This document shows positions 1 through 12,611 of a stretch of 64,000 bases of DNA, one piece after another. Where the stretch lies: the NCBI GenBank assembly GCA_027494135.1, contig JAOSJK010000001.1:1033378-1097377 (forward strand), written 5' to 3'. The position numbers and the translations under genes are program-made. Position 1 is the stretch's first letter. Each line of letters starts with the position of its first letter. This DNA is from Acidimicrobiia bacterium. Its GTDB lineage: Bacteria; Actinomycetota; Acidimicrobiia; IMCC26256; PALSA-610. The notes beneath the pieces were generated by a model. It was not told where the DNA came from and searched no databases. It saw nothing but the letters and a program-made list of their open reading frames with translations.

Positions 1-210
1 GTGTTCGCGCATCGCGTCGAGACCGGATCGGCCGAGTACCGCGCATCGACGCCAGAGGGCGTCTGGATCGCATGCGATACCGCCAGTGAGCCTTCGGCGG
101 GAGCTCGGAGCACGCTCGCCGGCTGGCAGGGCATCTCGACGATCGGCGACCTCACGACGGTTCTGCTCGACCTCACTCCGGAGTCACCACAGCCGGTCAC
201 GACGCGTTAG
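1..210 (+). CDS. C-terminal fragment of an unrecognised protein
   Basis: The reading frame is open from the first base and closes with TAG at 208-210, giving 69 residues. I recognise no family. The segment has a mixed, soluble-looking composition (for example VWIACDTASEP and LTTVLLDLTPE) and no membrane segment. A GTG sits at base 1, but with the window edge there I think this is the tail of a longer gene entering from the left. It could also be a chance frame in GC-rich DNA. Confidence 0.35.
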   Translation: MFAHRVETGSAEYRASTPEGVWIACDTASEPSAGARSTLAGWQGISTIGDLTTVLLDLTPESPQPVTTR

Positions 211-245
211 CGCTCCTACTACGGGTTCCCTGTCGTCGCGCCGCC

Positions 246-292
246 GAGATGGGTCACAACTGCACTACAGGTGCGCGCAACCGACCCATCTC
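246..292. repeat. Palindromic hairpin repeat, family H, copy 1
   Basis: Perfect 10-bp arms GAGATGGGTC (246-255) and GACCCATCTC (283-292) enclose a 27-nt loop containing GGTGCGCGCAACC. The copy at 305-357 shares arms and most of the loop, and a third diverged copy lies at 29858-29904. It has no following T-tract, so it is a REP-like intergenic hairpin rather than a clear terminator. Confidence 0.7.
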
Positions 293-304
293 CCGACCCG
301 GCCA

Positions 305-357
305 CTCGAGATGGGTCACAACTGCGGTACAGGTGCGCGCAACCGACCCATCTCGAG
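305..357. repeat. Palindromic hairpin repeat, family H, copy 2
   Basis: Arms are extended to 13 bp here, CTCGAGATGGGTC (305-317) and GACCCATCTCGAG (345-357), perfect. The loop is nearly the same as in copy 1, only 12 bases upstream, so the two copies form a tandem pair in the gap before the Rrf2 gene. Confidence 0.7.
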
Positions 358-421
358 CCCCGCCCCCGTCGCCGGGGGGTGATCACGTCCGCGGAGTCAC
401 CGAAGTCTCCTGGACATTTGC

Positions 422-446
422 TATCCGGATATCTAGTATCCGGATA
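422..446. promoter_or_regulatory. Candidate Rrf2 operator: two TATCCGGATA palindromes
   Basis: The self-complementary decamer TATCCGGATA occurs at 422-431 and again at 437-446, with centres 15 bp apart and CTAG in the spacer. The second copy runs into the first possible start codon of the regulator gene. Rrf2 proteins bind as dimers to such dyads and usually repress their own promoters, so autoregulation is the natural inference. Confidence 0.6.
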
Positions 447-936
447 TGCTGATGTCCGACGGGGTCGAGTGGGGTCTGCACTGCGCTGTGCTGCTGGCGT
501 TCCTGCCCGGGGGCGCCGCGCTGCCGGCGGGGCGCCTCGCCGAGTACCACGGGGTGCCGGCCGCGTACCTGGCCAAGCACCTCCAGGCCATGGCCAGGGC
601 GGGGGTGCTCGAGTCGCGGCCCGGTGCCGGCGGGGCTACCGCCTTGCGCGCCCGGCCTCGGAGATCACCGTCCTCGACGTGGTCGAGGCGATCGACGGCC
701 CCGACTCCGCCTTCCGCTGCTCGGAGATCCGCCGCCGCGGCCCGACGGCATCCGCCGCTGCGGAGTACCGCGTGCCCTGCGCCGTCCACCGCACGATGCA
801 GCGGGCCGATGACGCCTGGCGGGATTCGCTCCGAGCTACGACGGTCGCCGACCTCACCGAGATGGTCGTCACCGACGCGAGCGACGTAGTGCTCCGCAAG
901 GGCGGCCGCTGGCTCGAGGAGGTGCTGGGCAGATGA
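446..936 (+). CDS. Rrf2-family transcriptional regulator (frame break)
   Basis: The N-terminus (MSDGVEWGLHCAVLLAFLP) and the winged-helix segment with LAEYHGVPAAYLAKHLQAM match the Rrf2 family. The frame then shifts near 625-640 and continues with YRLARPASEITVLDVVEAID, the family's wing and dimerisation helix, ending in GRWLEEVLGR. Combined length is about 160 residues, normal for the family. ATG 446 and ATG 452 are both possible; 452 gives the more usual N-terminus. The cysteines in the second half (FRCSEI, VPCAVH) could hold a cofactor, but I cannot assign one. It overlaps the next gene by 4 bases, so the two are co-transcribed and the regulator probably controls that oxidoreductase. Confidence 0.75.
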
Positions 937-1887
937 GCAACGTCTTCGTCGCCGGTGCGACCGGAGTCCTCGGCCGGCGAGTCGTCTCGCTCCTCGTCGC
1001 GGCCGGTCACGACGTGCGTGGGGTAGCCCGCTCGCCCGCGAAGGCCGCCCTCCTTCGCTCGCTCGGAGCAGAGCCGGTCGAGGTCGACCTCTTCGATGCC
1101 GCCGCGGTCGGCGCGGCGGTCGAGGGCAGCGACGTCATCGTCCACCTCGCAACGAGCATCCCGCCTCTCTCGAAGATGCGCAGCCGCCGCGCCTGGCGCG
1201 ACAACGACCGGCTGCGCACCGAGACGACGCGCCACCTCGTCGACGCCGCCCTGGCGCACGGAATCGACCGGGTCGTCACCGAGTCGATCACGTTCCACTA
1301 CGTCGACCGTGGCTCCGACTGGATCGACGAGGGGGCCTCCACCGACACGGCCGGTGCTCTCGACTCGGTCGGCGATCTCGAGCGCGAGGTCGCGCGCTTG
1401 ACGGCCTCGGGTGGCACCGGGGTCGTGCTGCGATTCGGCCTCTTCTACGGGCCCGATGCGCGCTCGACCGGCGAGTACCTGGGCCTCGCCAGGCGGGGCC
1501 TCGCGGTGACCGTCGGGAGCCCCAACGGCTACATCTCGTCCATCCACACCGACGACGCCGCCGCTGCGGTGGTCGCGGCGATCGACGCACCCCCGGCGTC
1601 TACAACGTCGTCGATGACGAACCCCTGACGCGCCGTGAGCTCAACGACGCTCTCACCGATGCGTTCGTGATGCGACGGGCGCGTTTCCTGCCCGGGGCGC
1701 TGCGCGCGCCGCCGGAGGCAAGAGCAGCGAGCCGCTCGCGCGCTCACAGCGCGTCTCGAACCGGCTCCTGCGCGACGCGACGGGTTGGGCGCCGCTGCAC
1801 CGCGACGCCCGGACGGGGTGGCGGGCCGTCGCCGCGAAGCGCGGGCCGGTCGCGTCAGCGGCACCAGCGGCTCAGGCCGCACTGCTC
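933..1887 (+). CDS. NAD-dependent epimerase/dehydratase-like SDR (frame breaks)
   Basis: An extended short-chain dehydrogenase of the atypical NmrA/epimerase type. It opens with the nucleotide-binding motif FVAGATGVLGRRVVSLL, followed by VDLFDAAAV, VIVHLATSIPP and an RFGLFYGPDARS block. The frame breaks near 1590 (continuing YNVVDDEPLTRRELNDAL) and again near 1740 (continuing RLLRDATGWAPLHRD), which is the usual C-terminal helix region. The active-site TyrXXXLys is not obvious: a tyrosine occurs in TFHYVDRG without the lysine, as in atypical family members. No stop codon separates its last segment from the membrane segment that follows. It is coupled to the Rrf2 gene by a 4-base overlap. Confidence 0.7.
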
Positions 1888-2344
1888 ATGCTGGCGCTGA
1901 CGGGCCTGGTGCTCGGCGCGTGGGCGGCGTTCGCGCCGCGGGGCTTCTTCGACTCCTTCCCCGGCCTCGGGCAGGAATGGGTCTCCTTCGACGGCCCGTA
2001 CAACGAGCACCTCGTGCGCGACTTCGGTGCGCTCAACCTCGCCCTCGGTGTGGTCGCCATCGGCGCTCTCGTCTCGCTCGTACGGCCCCCTCGTCGTGGC
2101 GGCGGCCGCGGCGTGGTTCGCCTACGGCGTCCCGCACGTCGTGTACCACTCGCGGCACACGGCAGCGCTCGACGGCGTCGACGCCGCCGCCCTGCTGACC
2201 GCCCTCACCTTCTCCGCGGCCCTCGCGCTCTTCGTGCTCGTCCTCCCCAGCCCCCGCCCCCCACCCCCGGTTTGGACGGATCTGGTCGCCAGGGCTCCGC
2301 TTAGGTCCAAACAGGGGGTGGACGCGGGAGGGGGCCGGCGGTGA
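1888..2344 (+). CDS. Small integral membrane protein or C-terminal membrane domain of the SDR
   Basis: Starting at ATG 1888 the product has about four hydrophobic segments: MLALTGLVLGAWAAF, a second around LNLALGVVAIGALVSL, a third around LVVAAAAAWFAYGV after a frame break near 2090, and a fourth around LTFSAALALFVLVL. The conserved-looking linker FDGPYNEHLVRDFGA sits between the first two. The upstream oxidoreductase reads into it in frame, so it may be a fused domain rather than a separate gene. Function unknown. The frame runs through repeat element T copy A before stopping, so the true end is probably near 2250-2304. Confidence 0.5.
2261..2321. repeat. Convergent-junction palindrome, family T, copy A
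   Basis: Arms of 17 nt with one mismatch (CCACCCCCGGTTTGGAC at 2261-2277, and its complement at 2305-2321) enclose a core reading GGATCTGGTCGCCAGGGCTC. The core is the reverse complement of that in copies B (19578-19634) and C (50148-50203). All three lie between convergent genes, suggesting a two-way terminator that has spread as a repeat. Confidence 0.75.
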
Positions 2345-2356
2345 CCGGCCCCTCCC
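2326..2356 (-). terminator. GC-rich hairpin after the Calx-beta surface gene
   Basis: GGGAGGGGGCCGG (2326-2338) pairs with CCGGCCCCTCCC (2345-2356) with a single bulged G and a 6-nt loop, starting 23 bases past the stop of the leftward gene. There is no U-tract, which is common for actinobacterial terminators. Confidence 0.5.
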
Positions 2357-2378
2357 GACTCAGATCGGTGTTCCTACG

Positions 2379-6730
<4,352 letters not shown>

Positions 6731-6809
6731 TGCACGCCACGAGAGCGACCTGCGTCACCTCGATCACCGAGGGTGCATCCGCCCCTGCCCTTTGCCCGTT
6801 TCGTGGGAG

Positions 6810-6838
6810 ACCATAACGACTCGCGCACGCTGTGTCAC
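6810..6838 (-). promoter_or_regulatory. Putative sigma-70-type promoter for the Calx-beta gene
   Basis: On the minus strand GTGACA (6833-6838) and TATGGT (6810-6815) are separated by exactly 17 bases. A start about 75 bases before the gene's ATG would leave a short leader. This AT-richer patch stands out in its surroundings. Confidence 0.45.
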
Positions 6839-6936
6839 CCCCCTGCGCGCGAATTTGTGAAGAAGTCTCCATCTGCCCCACGGAGAGAGCAGGTGTTCGC
6901 GCGGAGTGTGGTCGTCTGAACGCCGACGGGTGTCAG

Positions 6937-7857
6937 TCAGCGGTCGCCCCGAGAGGCGTCGGCCTGCTCGGCGGCGAGCGCCTCGACCTCGGACCGGGTG
7001 TACACGCCCCAGAAGGCGCCGTCGGTGGCGAGGAGGCGCTCGGCGAGCATCGGGACCAGGCGCCGGTCGTAGGCCTTGTTACGGTTCCGGCTCTCGAGAG
7101 CTCCCTCGAGGGCCGCCGCCTCCGGGGTGATCACCTGCAGGCAGCGTCCACCCGTCGCGACGAGGTCCTCGTAAGTGAGCAGGTGCCCGGGTTGCAGGTG
7201 CTCCTCGTAGCGCCGGAAGCCCCAGTCGAGGAGGGCAACCTGGCGATCGAAGCGGTCTCTGCACGCGTCGAGTCGCTGCTTCAGATCGGGGTCGAGGCGC
7301 TCCGGAATCGGCGCCCGCCCGTCGGCGCGGAAGTCGACGCTGTTCCACGACGCGAGGATCGCGAGCGGGTTGCGGACTATCGCGAAGCACGGGAACCGGC
7401 CCACCAGGTCGCCGAGGAGCGCCGTCAGAGACCCCGGCTGCTTCACGACGAGGGTGAAGCTCGGCGAGAGGTCCTTCTCGATCTGCATCGGGCCGCGCTC
7501 CGCGATCACCTCGCGCGTGGCGAAGCGGCCCAGCCGGCGTGCCGCGAACCTGCCGGGGATCAACGACACGACGCGCGCGAGCCCGGAGCGACGCGCCGCC
7601 ACAGGATCCGAGGTCACGCTGCCCTCCACCCCGCGCGTCACGGCGGTGCCCGTCTCGAGGATCCGCCGGCGCTGCATCGCGACGAACTCCGCTATCGACG
7701 CGACCGGGTCGTCGCGCATCACCCTGCCGGGAGCGAGCGGCTCGTTGAGCGCGACGGTCTGGGGCAGCCGATTGAGGAGGTGGCAGACGAGGGTCGTGCC
7801 CGACCGGCCCGGCCCGGTGAGCAACACGTCGCGCCCCCCGACGCCGTCGCCGGTCAC
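6937..7857 (-). CDS. Sulfotransferase family protein
   Basis: 306 residues, the usual size for PAPS-dependent sulfotransferases. The 5'-phosphosulfate loop GPGRSGTTLVCHLLNRLP lies at residues 15-32. The 3'-phosphate-binding strand and helix are visible as FAIVRNPLAILASWNSV near residue 160. LTYEDLVATGG near residue 230 is the family's RYEDL-like helix. The acceptor cannot be predicted; neighbours suggest a surface glycan. It overlaps the upstream glycosyltransferase by 4 bases and ends a leftward operon. Confidence 0.8.
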   Translation of the reverse strand: MTGDGVGGRDVLLTGPGRSGTTLVCHLLNRLPQTVALNEPLAPGRVMRDDPVASIAEFVAMQRRRILETGTAVTRGVEGSVTSDPVAARRSGLARVVSLIPGRFAARRLGRFATREVIAERGPMQIEKDLSPSFTLVVKQPGSLTALLGDLVGRFPCFAIVRNPLAILASWNSVDFRADGRAPIPERLDPDLKQRLDACRDRFDRQVALLDWGFRRYEEHLQPGHLLTYEDLVATGGRCLQVITPEAAALEGALESRNRNKAYDRRLVPMLAERLLATDGAFWGVYTRSEVEALAAEQADASRGDR

Positions 7858-8765
7858 GCCCCTGCGGGCCGCGGCTCCAACCCGTGCCGGTCGGCCATGA
7901 AGTCGGCGAACCCCGCGTCGAGGACCAGCTCACCGCGATCCAGGTGCCCGGGGACCGCGCCTGCGGGGACGGTGTAGACGTTGCGGTAATAGTCGCGGAG
8001 GCCGTCGTCGCCCCCGCTCGCGTAGACGTCCCACCATGCCGCCTTGAAGTCGCGCTTCACCGGCGAGGGCGCCGGCCGGCGGAGCACCTTGCGCACGACG
8101 TCGAAGACGGCTTCGGCGTTGCGGCGGCGACGCGTCTGCCACGAACGGAGGCGCTTCACCTTCTCGACGAACTGCTGCTCGTCCTGGATCATGTAGTGCA
8201 GCACGCAGGGCTCCGACGGCCCACCGCGTTCGTGCGGGACCTCCCGGCACCAGTGCTCGTCGGTGATGTCGGGCAGCCAGGAGACCCGGTACCACGACTT
8301 CCCTCGCTTGTAGCTGGTGTGCAGCGGGCTGGCGCTCCCCGGAGTGCGGTGGACACGACGGCAGTAGATGGGCCCCTCGTCGCCGTCGAGGCCGGTGGGC
8401 AGGTAGAGCTTCTGCTCGTAGTTGACCGCCACTCGATCCTCGGGGACGCCGGCGAGGGCGCTGCGCATGTCGCCCTCAGGTCCCCACCAGAACTCGTCGG
8501 TGTCGGAGACACCGGCCCACTCGATGCCCGGGTACCGCTCCTTGAGCGCGCCGAGCATCACCATCCGGATCGAGCGGCGCTCGATGAAGTCGCGGAACTT
8601 CGTGGAGCTGACCTGGTCGCCGTACGAGCGCAGGATGTCGGGGGTGTCGTCGGTGCTCATGTTGTCGGCGACCGCGATGTGGTCGACGCCCCACGCGAGA
8701 TGGTGCTCGATGTTCAGCCGCAGCAGGTCGCCCTCGTTCTTCGTCACGAGCAGCAGGACGATCAC
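7854..8765 (-). CDS. Glycosyltransferase, family 2 / Glyco_tranf_2_4-like
   Basis: 303 residues with a GT-A fold signature: MIVLLLVTKNEGDLLRLNIE at the N-terminus, then IAVADNMSTDDTPDILRSYG and the DxD-like metal site VSDTDEFWW near residue 88. This short-core form (PF13704-like) usually adds one sugar from a nucleotide donor. The C-terminal part is basic (KVKRLRSWQTRRRR), consistent with membrane-surface association, but has no transmembrane helix. It is translationally coupled on both sides with sulfotransferases (1-base and 4-base overlaps), implying sugar addition and sulfation of the same glycan. Confidence 0.75.
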   Translation of the reverse strand: MIVLLLVTKNEGDLLRLNIEHHLAWGVDHIAVADNMSTDDTPDILRSYGDQVSSTKFRDFIERRSIRMVMLGALKERYPGIEWAGVSDTDEFWWGPEGDMRSALAGVPEDRVAVNYEQKLYLPTGLDGDEGPIYCRRVHRTPGSASPLHTSYKRGKSWYRVSWLPDITDEHWCREVPHERGGPSEPCVLHYMIQDEQQFVEKVKRLRSWQTRRRRNAEAVFDVVRKVLRRPAPSPVKRDFKAAWWDVYASGGDDGLRDYYRNVYTVPAGAVPGHLDRGELVLDAGFADFMADRHGLEPRPAGA

Positions 8766-9523
8766 TAGGACCCCGTCTCGGTCGTCGCCTCGGATTCCGC
8801 CGGACCGGCGCTTCGATCCAGGTACCCGAACGCCGCGATCTCGCGCGCGAACACCTTCGCGATCCGGGCGTCGACCCGATCGGTGAGCTCGACCGGATCC
8901 TCGGCGGACCGGTACTGGCCCTTGACGCGCGGAAGGTCTATGGGCACGTCGAGACCGACGCGGTCGAGCGCAGTGCGGAGATCGTCTGCCAGCGACTCGT
9001 AGCGCCCGACGAAGTCGACGGCCACGTCACCGTCGATCGTGTACTGGGCCCAGTCGCTCGGCAGTGGTCGCTGGAGCGCCCACTTCTCGAAGTCGGGCCT
9101 GTCGCCACGCGCCGTCCTGTTCTTCGTCTGCCAGTAGTAGAACGAGACGACCTTCTCCCACGGATCGCGCTCGAAGCAGAACGTGAAGTAGTCGTCCCAC
9201 GTCCCCTTGCCGATGCGGGCCCTGATCTGCGAGGCGGGCATGTGGTTCCAGAATGCCCGCCTGCGCCGCAGATCGGAGGCCGCGGCCCGCGCTCCCAGTG
9301 CTCCTCCGCTCAGCATCTCGGGAATCGGGTTGAAGAGCCGCTTCCAGTTGCGCGGTTCGTGACCCGCGACGTCGTCGTCCTCGTGCAGTGGCGTGACAAT
9401 CGCGTCGTCACCGGCGTGGAGGGAGAGGAACGCCTCGATGCTCGTCCCCGCGGTCTTGCGGGTCTTGACGAAGACGAACCGGTGCTTGTGCGAGACGATC
9501 ACGACGGCCGAGCCTACGGGCAC
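8765..9523 (-). CDS. Sulfotransferase of the carbohydrate (family 2) type
   Basis: 252 residues. RFVFVKTRKTAGTSIEAFLS at residues 15-34 is the P-loop form of the Sulfotransfer_2 group, which acts on polysaccharide chains. FCFERDPWEKVVSFYYW supplies the 3'-phosphate-binding arginine/serine block. The RIGKGTWDDYFTF helix and ESLADDLRTALDRVGL near the C-terminus fit the same group. This subclass differs from the other sulfotransferases around it, which suggests a different acceptor position. Confidence 0.75.
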   Translation of the reverse strand: MPVGSAVVIVSHKHRFVFVKTRKTAGTSIEAFLSLHAGDDAIVTPLHEDDDVAGHEPRNWKRLFNPIPEMLSGGALGARAAASDLRRRRAFWNHMPASQIRARIGKGTWDDYFTFCFERDPWEKVVSFYYWQTKNRTARGDRPDFEKWALQRPLPSDWAQYTIDGDVAVDFVGRYESLADDLRTALDRVGLDVPIDLPRVKGQYRSAEDPVELTDRVDARIAKVFAREIAAFGYLDRSAGPAESEATTETGS

Positions 9524-9564
9524 CCCGGCCGCCGCTCAACAGCGGAAGGGCCCGCGAATCGCCC

Positions 9565-10719
9565 TCATCCGCCGCGTCGCGCCGTAAGAAGCGAGCGATA
9601 CAGGTCGATCATGCGCGCCGAGCTCCGCTCCAGAGTGAACCGCTCCTCGAATCGCACGAGCCCCCGGGCCCCCATGTCTGCGGCGCGCCGAGGATCTGTG
9701 AGCATCCGGCCCAGCGCCGAGGCCAGGGCTTCGGCGTCCTCGGACCGCGCGAGCACACCGGTGACCCCATCGACCACGACCTCGCGCAGGGCCGGGAGGT
9801 CGGAGGCGACGACCGGGAGCCCGAGCGCCATCGCCTCGATCACGGCTCCCCCGAGGCCCTCGTAGCGTGACGGAAAGGCGAAGACGTCTGCCGCTGCGAG
9901 GATCTCCGGGACATCCTCGCGATGGCCGAGCATCATGATCCGGTCGGCGTGGGCCGACCGCGCCAGCAGGGCGTCGAGCTCCTCCGACGCGTACCCGCGC
10001 CGGCCTGCGATCACCAGAACAGCGTCGGGGTTCGCCCCCGCGAGCCTCTCGAAGGCACCGACGAGAACCGCCTGGTTCTTCTGGGGATCCTGGCGAGCGA
10101 TGTTGACGACCACCTGCGCGTCGCCGGCGATGCCCAGTGCCGCGCGGGCGCGCTCCCGCCTCTCGGGAGAGGGAATGCCGAGGCGGGCCCGGTCTCGCCC
10201 ACGCTCGATCACCGTGACGCGATCCGCGCGGATGCGCAGGTTGCGCACGGCCGACTCCTTCACGGCCTCCGTGATCGCGTGGAAGTGCGCCGTCAGGTGC
10301 CGGGCCGTGAACCCGTCGACCGCCCGGGCGAGAGCGAGACGGCTGCGCCGGACGTTCGCGTCACGGAGCCGCTCCGGTTCGTAGCTCGTGTTCACGAGGC
10401 TCGTCATCACCACGGCACCTGTGCGCACTGCAGCCAAGCGGCCCGTCACGTTCGAGCGGAACAGGCTGGTGTGCACGATGTCGGGCCGCTCGTTCCGGAG
10501 GAGTGCTCGCAGCTCACGCACCCGCCCGAACGGGGAGGCCGCGTCGAGTGTGCGCGTCTCGTAGGTCCGGGCGCCACCGGCGACCTCGAGGTCCGAGGCG
10601 GGATCGAGGGAGACGACGAGCACCTCCGTACCCGCTGCGCGCAGCTCGGGGACGAGCTCGTGCAGCGATCGTTCCGCACCCCCCGGTCCGAGGTTGTCGA
10701 TGACGTAGAGGATCTTCAC
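9565..10719 (-). CDS. Glycosyltransferase family 4
   Basis: 384 residues, a GT-B retaining glycosyltransferase. The N-terminal domain has VIDNLGPGGAERSLHELVPE and PDIVHTSLFRSNVTG. The donor domain has VVNIARQDPQKNQAVLVGAF and the E-x7-E site PSRYEGLGGAVIEAMALGLP, then VVASDLPALREVVVDGVTG. It starts at GTG 10719 immediately after the TGA of the upstream sulfotransferase (no spacer), so the two are coupled. Confidence 0.85.
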   Translation of the reverse strand: MKILYVIDNLGPGGAERSLHELVPELRAAGTEVLVVSLDPASDLEVAGGARTYETRTLDAASPFGRVRELRALLRNERPDIVHTSLFRSNVTGRLAAVRTGAVVMTSLVNTSYEPERLRDANVRRSRLALARAVDGFTARHLTAHFHAITEAVKESAVRNLRIRADRVTVIERGRDRARLGIPSPERRERARAALGIAGDAQVVVNIARQDPQKNQAVLVGAFERLAGANPDAVLVIAGRRGYASEELDALLARSAHADRIMMLGHREDVPEILAAADVFAFPSRYEGLGGAVIEAMALGLPVVASDLPALREVVVDGVTGVLARSEDAEALASALGRMLTDPRRAADMGARGLVRFEERFTLERSSARMIDLYRSLLTARRGG

Positions 10720-11598
10720 TCAGGCCGGCCAGCCGAAGTCGGTGCCGAGGAGCTCGTAGAGCCGCCGGTTCGGCTCCCTGTAGTGCTCGGTCAGCTCCTC
10801 TCTGATGCCCTGGTCGAGATCGTCGGGGCGGCCCCGGTTGTGGGCCTCGAAGCGCACCCCGGAATGGGGCCTCAGCCCCAGGAACGCGAGTGCCCGCTCG
10901 TATGCCTCGGCCGGGCGATCGAAGAGCTCGTCGCTGTCGAGCACCAGCAGGCTCTCACGGGGATAGCAGGCGAGCCACCGCTCGAGCTGCTCCGCGTAGC
11001 GGCCGCGGGCCACCAGCCCGGTACGACGATGCTCGCCAACGGCCTCGGCGCGACCCGCGAGGAGCCGGGCCTCGACATCGGCATAGACCCTCCGCTCCTC
11101 CTCGATCATCTCGGCGAACGAGCGTGTCTCACCGAAGCGGCGCTCGTGGCGGTAGTGGGAGAAGGCCCGCTCCACCGGGTCGCGCAGAAGAACAACGAGC
11201 CGCGCTTCGGGGACGAGCGCGTGGGCTCGGGCCGGTGCCAGCGGGTGCTGCAGGTAGTAGGGGCTCGCGTCGCCGGTGATCCATCGCCGCCGCGGGCCCC
11301 TGGCCATGGGGAACTGCGCCCGGTACCAGTCGGGCCCGCGCTCGTAGCGGACGTCGAAGAAGTGGACCTCCTTGCGCGACGCAGCCCGCACATCGGGGTG
11401 CGCCAGCAGGTAGCTGTGCAGCGACGTCGTGCCCGCCTTCGCCGCACCGATCATCAAGAAGTCGGGAAGCACGCGCCAGCGGAGCGTCGCCTTTCGCAAC
11501 GGACGCTCCAGCCGGTGGGCGACGAGGCGGCTCCCGCGTGCACGCCGAACGAAGCGCCGCAACCGGGGACCACCTCGCGAGACGTCGATCCGCACCAC
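10720..11598 (-). CDS. Sulfotransferase (KAGTTSL type), tandem paralogue 1
   Basis: 292 residues. DFLMIGAAKAGTTSLHSYL is the PAPS P-loop near residue 47; ARLVVLLRDPVERAFSHYRH is the 3'-phosphate block; a C-terminal NRRLYELLGTDFGWPA closes the domain as in heparan-type and bacterial nodulation-type sulfotransferases. KEVHFFDVRY and ITGDASPYYLQHP are the conserved loop and substrate segments. Closely related to the next gene upstream, so the pair arose by duplication. Confidence 0.85.
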   Translation of the reverse strand: MVRIDVSRGGPRLRRFVRRARGSRLVAHRLERPLRKATLRWRVLPDFLMIGAAKAGTTSLHSYLLAHPDVRAASRKEVHFFDVRYERGPDWYRAQFPMARGPRRRWITGDASPYYLQHPLAPARAHALVPEARLVVLLRDPVERAFSHYRHERRFGETRSFAEMIEEERRVYADVEARLLAGRAEAVGEHRRTGLVARGRYAEQLERWLACYPRESLLVLDSDELFDRPAEAYERALAFLGLRPHSGVRFEAHNRGRPDDLDQGIREELTEHYREPNRRLYELLGTDFGWPA

Positions 11599-11610
11599 TC
11601 ACACCCTCTC

Positions 11611-12505
11611 CTAGCCCGATGCTACCGGCGGCTCGGGCGGCTCCGGACACGGCCGCGCCGGCGTGCGCCGCCGTCCACGAGAGCTCGTGGCCCAGCAGCG
11701 CCACCAGCCTGCGATCGGGCTCGGCGTAGTACCGGGCGAGCCGTCGTGCGAGCGTGGGCGAGATGTCTGTACCGCTGTCGGAACCTCTGTTGTGGACCTC
11801 GAAGCGCGCGCCGGTGAAGGGGCGCAGCCCTAGGAACTCGAGCGTCCGGGCGTACGCATCCGCGGGACGAGTGAAGAGCTCCTCGCTCTCGAGCACGAGA
11901 AGCTGCTCGCGCGGGAAGACCTTCAGCCATCGCTCGAGCTGCTCCGCGTACCGGCCGCGGGCGAGCAGGCCGAGATGGCGGTGCGCATCGAGCGCGTCGG
12001 TGTCGCCGTCGAGCAACCGCCGCTCGAGCTCGGGTAGCAGGCGCTCCTCCTCGTCGAGCACGTCGGCGAAGGGACGCGTCTCCTCTCCGCTCCTTCTGTA
12101 GTGCCTCCAGTGCGAGTGGGCGCGCTCCACCGGGTCGCGCAGCACGGCGATCAGCCGCACGCCTGGGAGCAGGGAGCGCACGCGCTCGGGCGCTTCCGGA
12201 TGCTGCAGGTAGTAGGGGCTGGCCTCCCCTGTGATCCACGTCCGGCGCTTCAGCACGGCAACGGGGAACCGCGCCCGGTACCAGCCAGGGCCGCGGTCGT
12301 GGTTGACATCGAAGTAGTGCACCTCCTTGCGCGCCGCCGGGCGCACGTCGGGGTGCTGCGACAGGTACTCGTACAACGACGTCGTCCCCGCCTTCGCCGC
12401 ACCGACCACCAGGAAGTCGGGTAGAGCGCGCGCGAACGCGGTCAGGCGGCGCGCAATCACGCCGGGGTGCCGGAGCAGACCGCCGGAGCGACTCATCGAC
12501 GTCAT
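11611..12505 (-). CDS. Sulfotransferase (KAGTTSL type), tandem paralogue 2
   Basis: About 298 residues from MTSMSRSGGLLRH; ATG codons at 12505 and 12496 are both possible. It contains DFLVVGAAKAGTTSLYEYLS, KEVHYFDVNHDRGPGWYRAR, ITGEASPYYLQHP and VRLIAVLRDPVERAHSHWRH, mirroring the downstream paralogue. As read, the frame fails to stop after LLGHELSW and runs on into the downstream gene out of register. The natural end is probably the TAG at 11611-11613 or 11622-11624, reached by a one-base indel. AGGAG just before the next gene supports that boundary. Confidence 0.75.
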
Positions 12506-12580
12506 GTTGGGCATCTCGGGGTCGGCGGCGCTACTCGCCCCGTGCGCGCTGTCGGGGCCCCACGGACGCGAGTATTGCGT

Positions 12581-12595
12581 GACGCGACTCGCGTC
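12581..12595. promoter_or_regulatory. Palindrome in the divergent sulfotransferase promoter region
   Basis: GACGCGACTCGCGTC is a perfect 7-bp dyad around one central base. It lies between two divergently transcribed sulfotransferase genes, with another GACGCGA about 18 bases to the left. It could be an operator for both directions, but could equally be chance in GC-rich sequence; it would be inside the rightward gene if that gene starts at 12579. Confidence 0.25.
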
Positions 12596-12611
12596 GCTAC
12601 CGTCACGGAAC

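Noticed and set aside
446-936. Calling frame-broken genes pseudogenes
   Set aside because: Breaks are widespread, single-base, mostly at homopolymers, and the protein homology continues across them; sequencing error is the simpler explanation.
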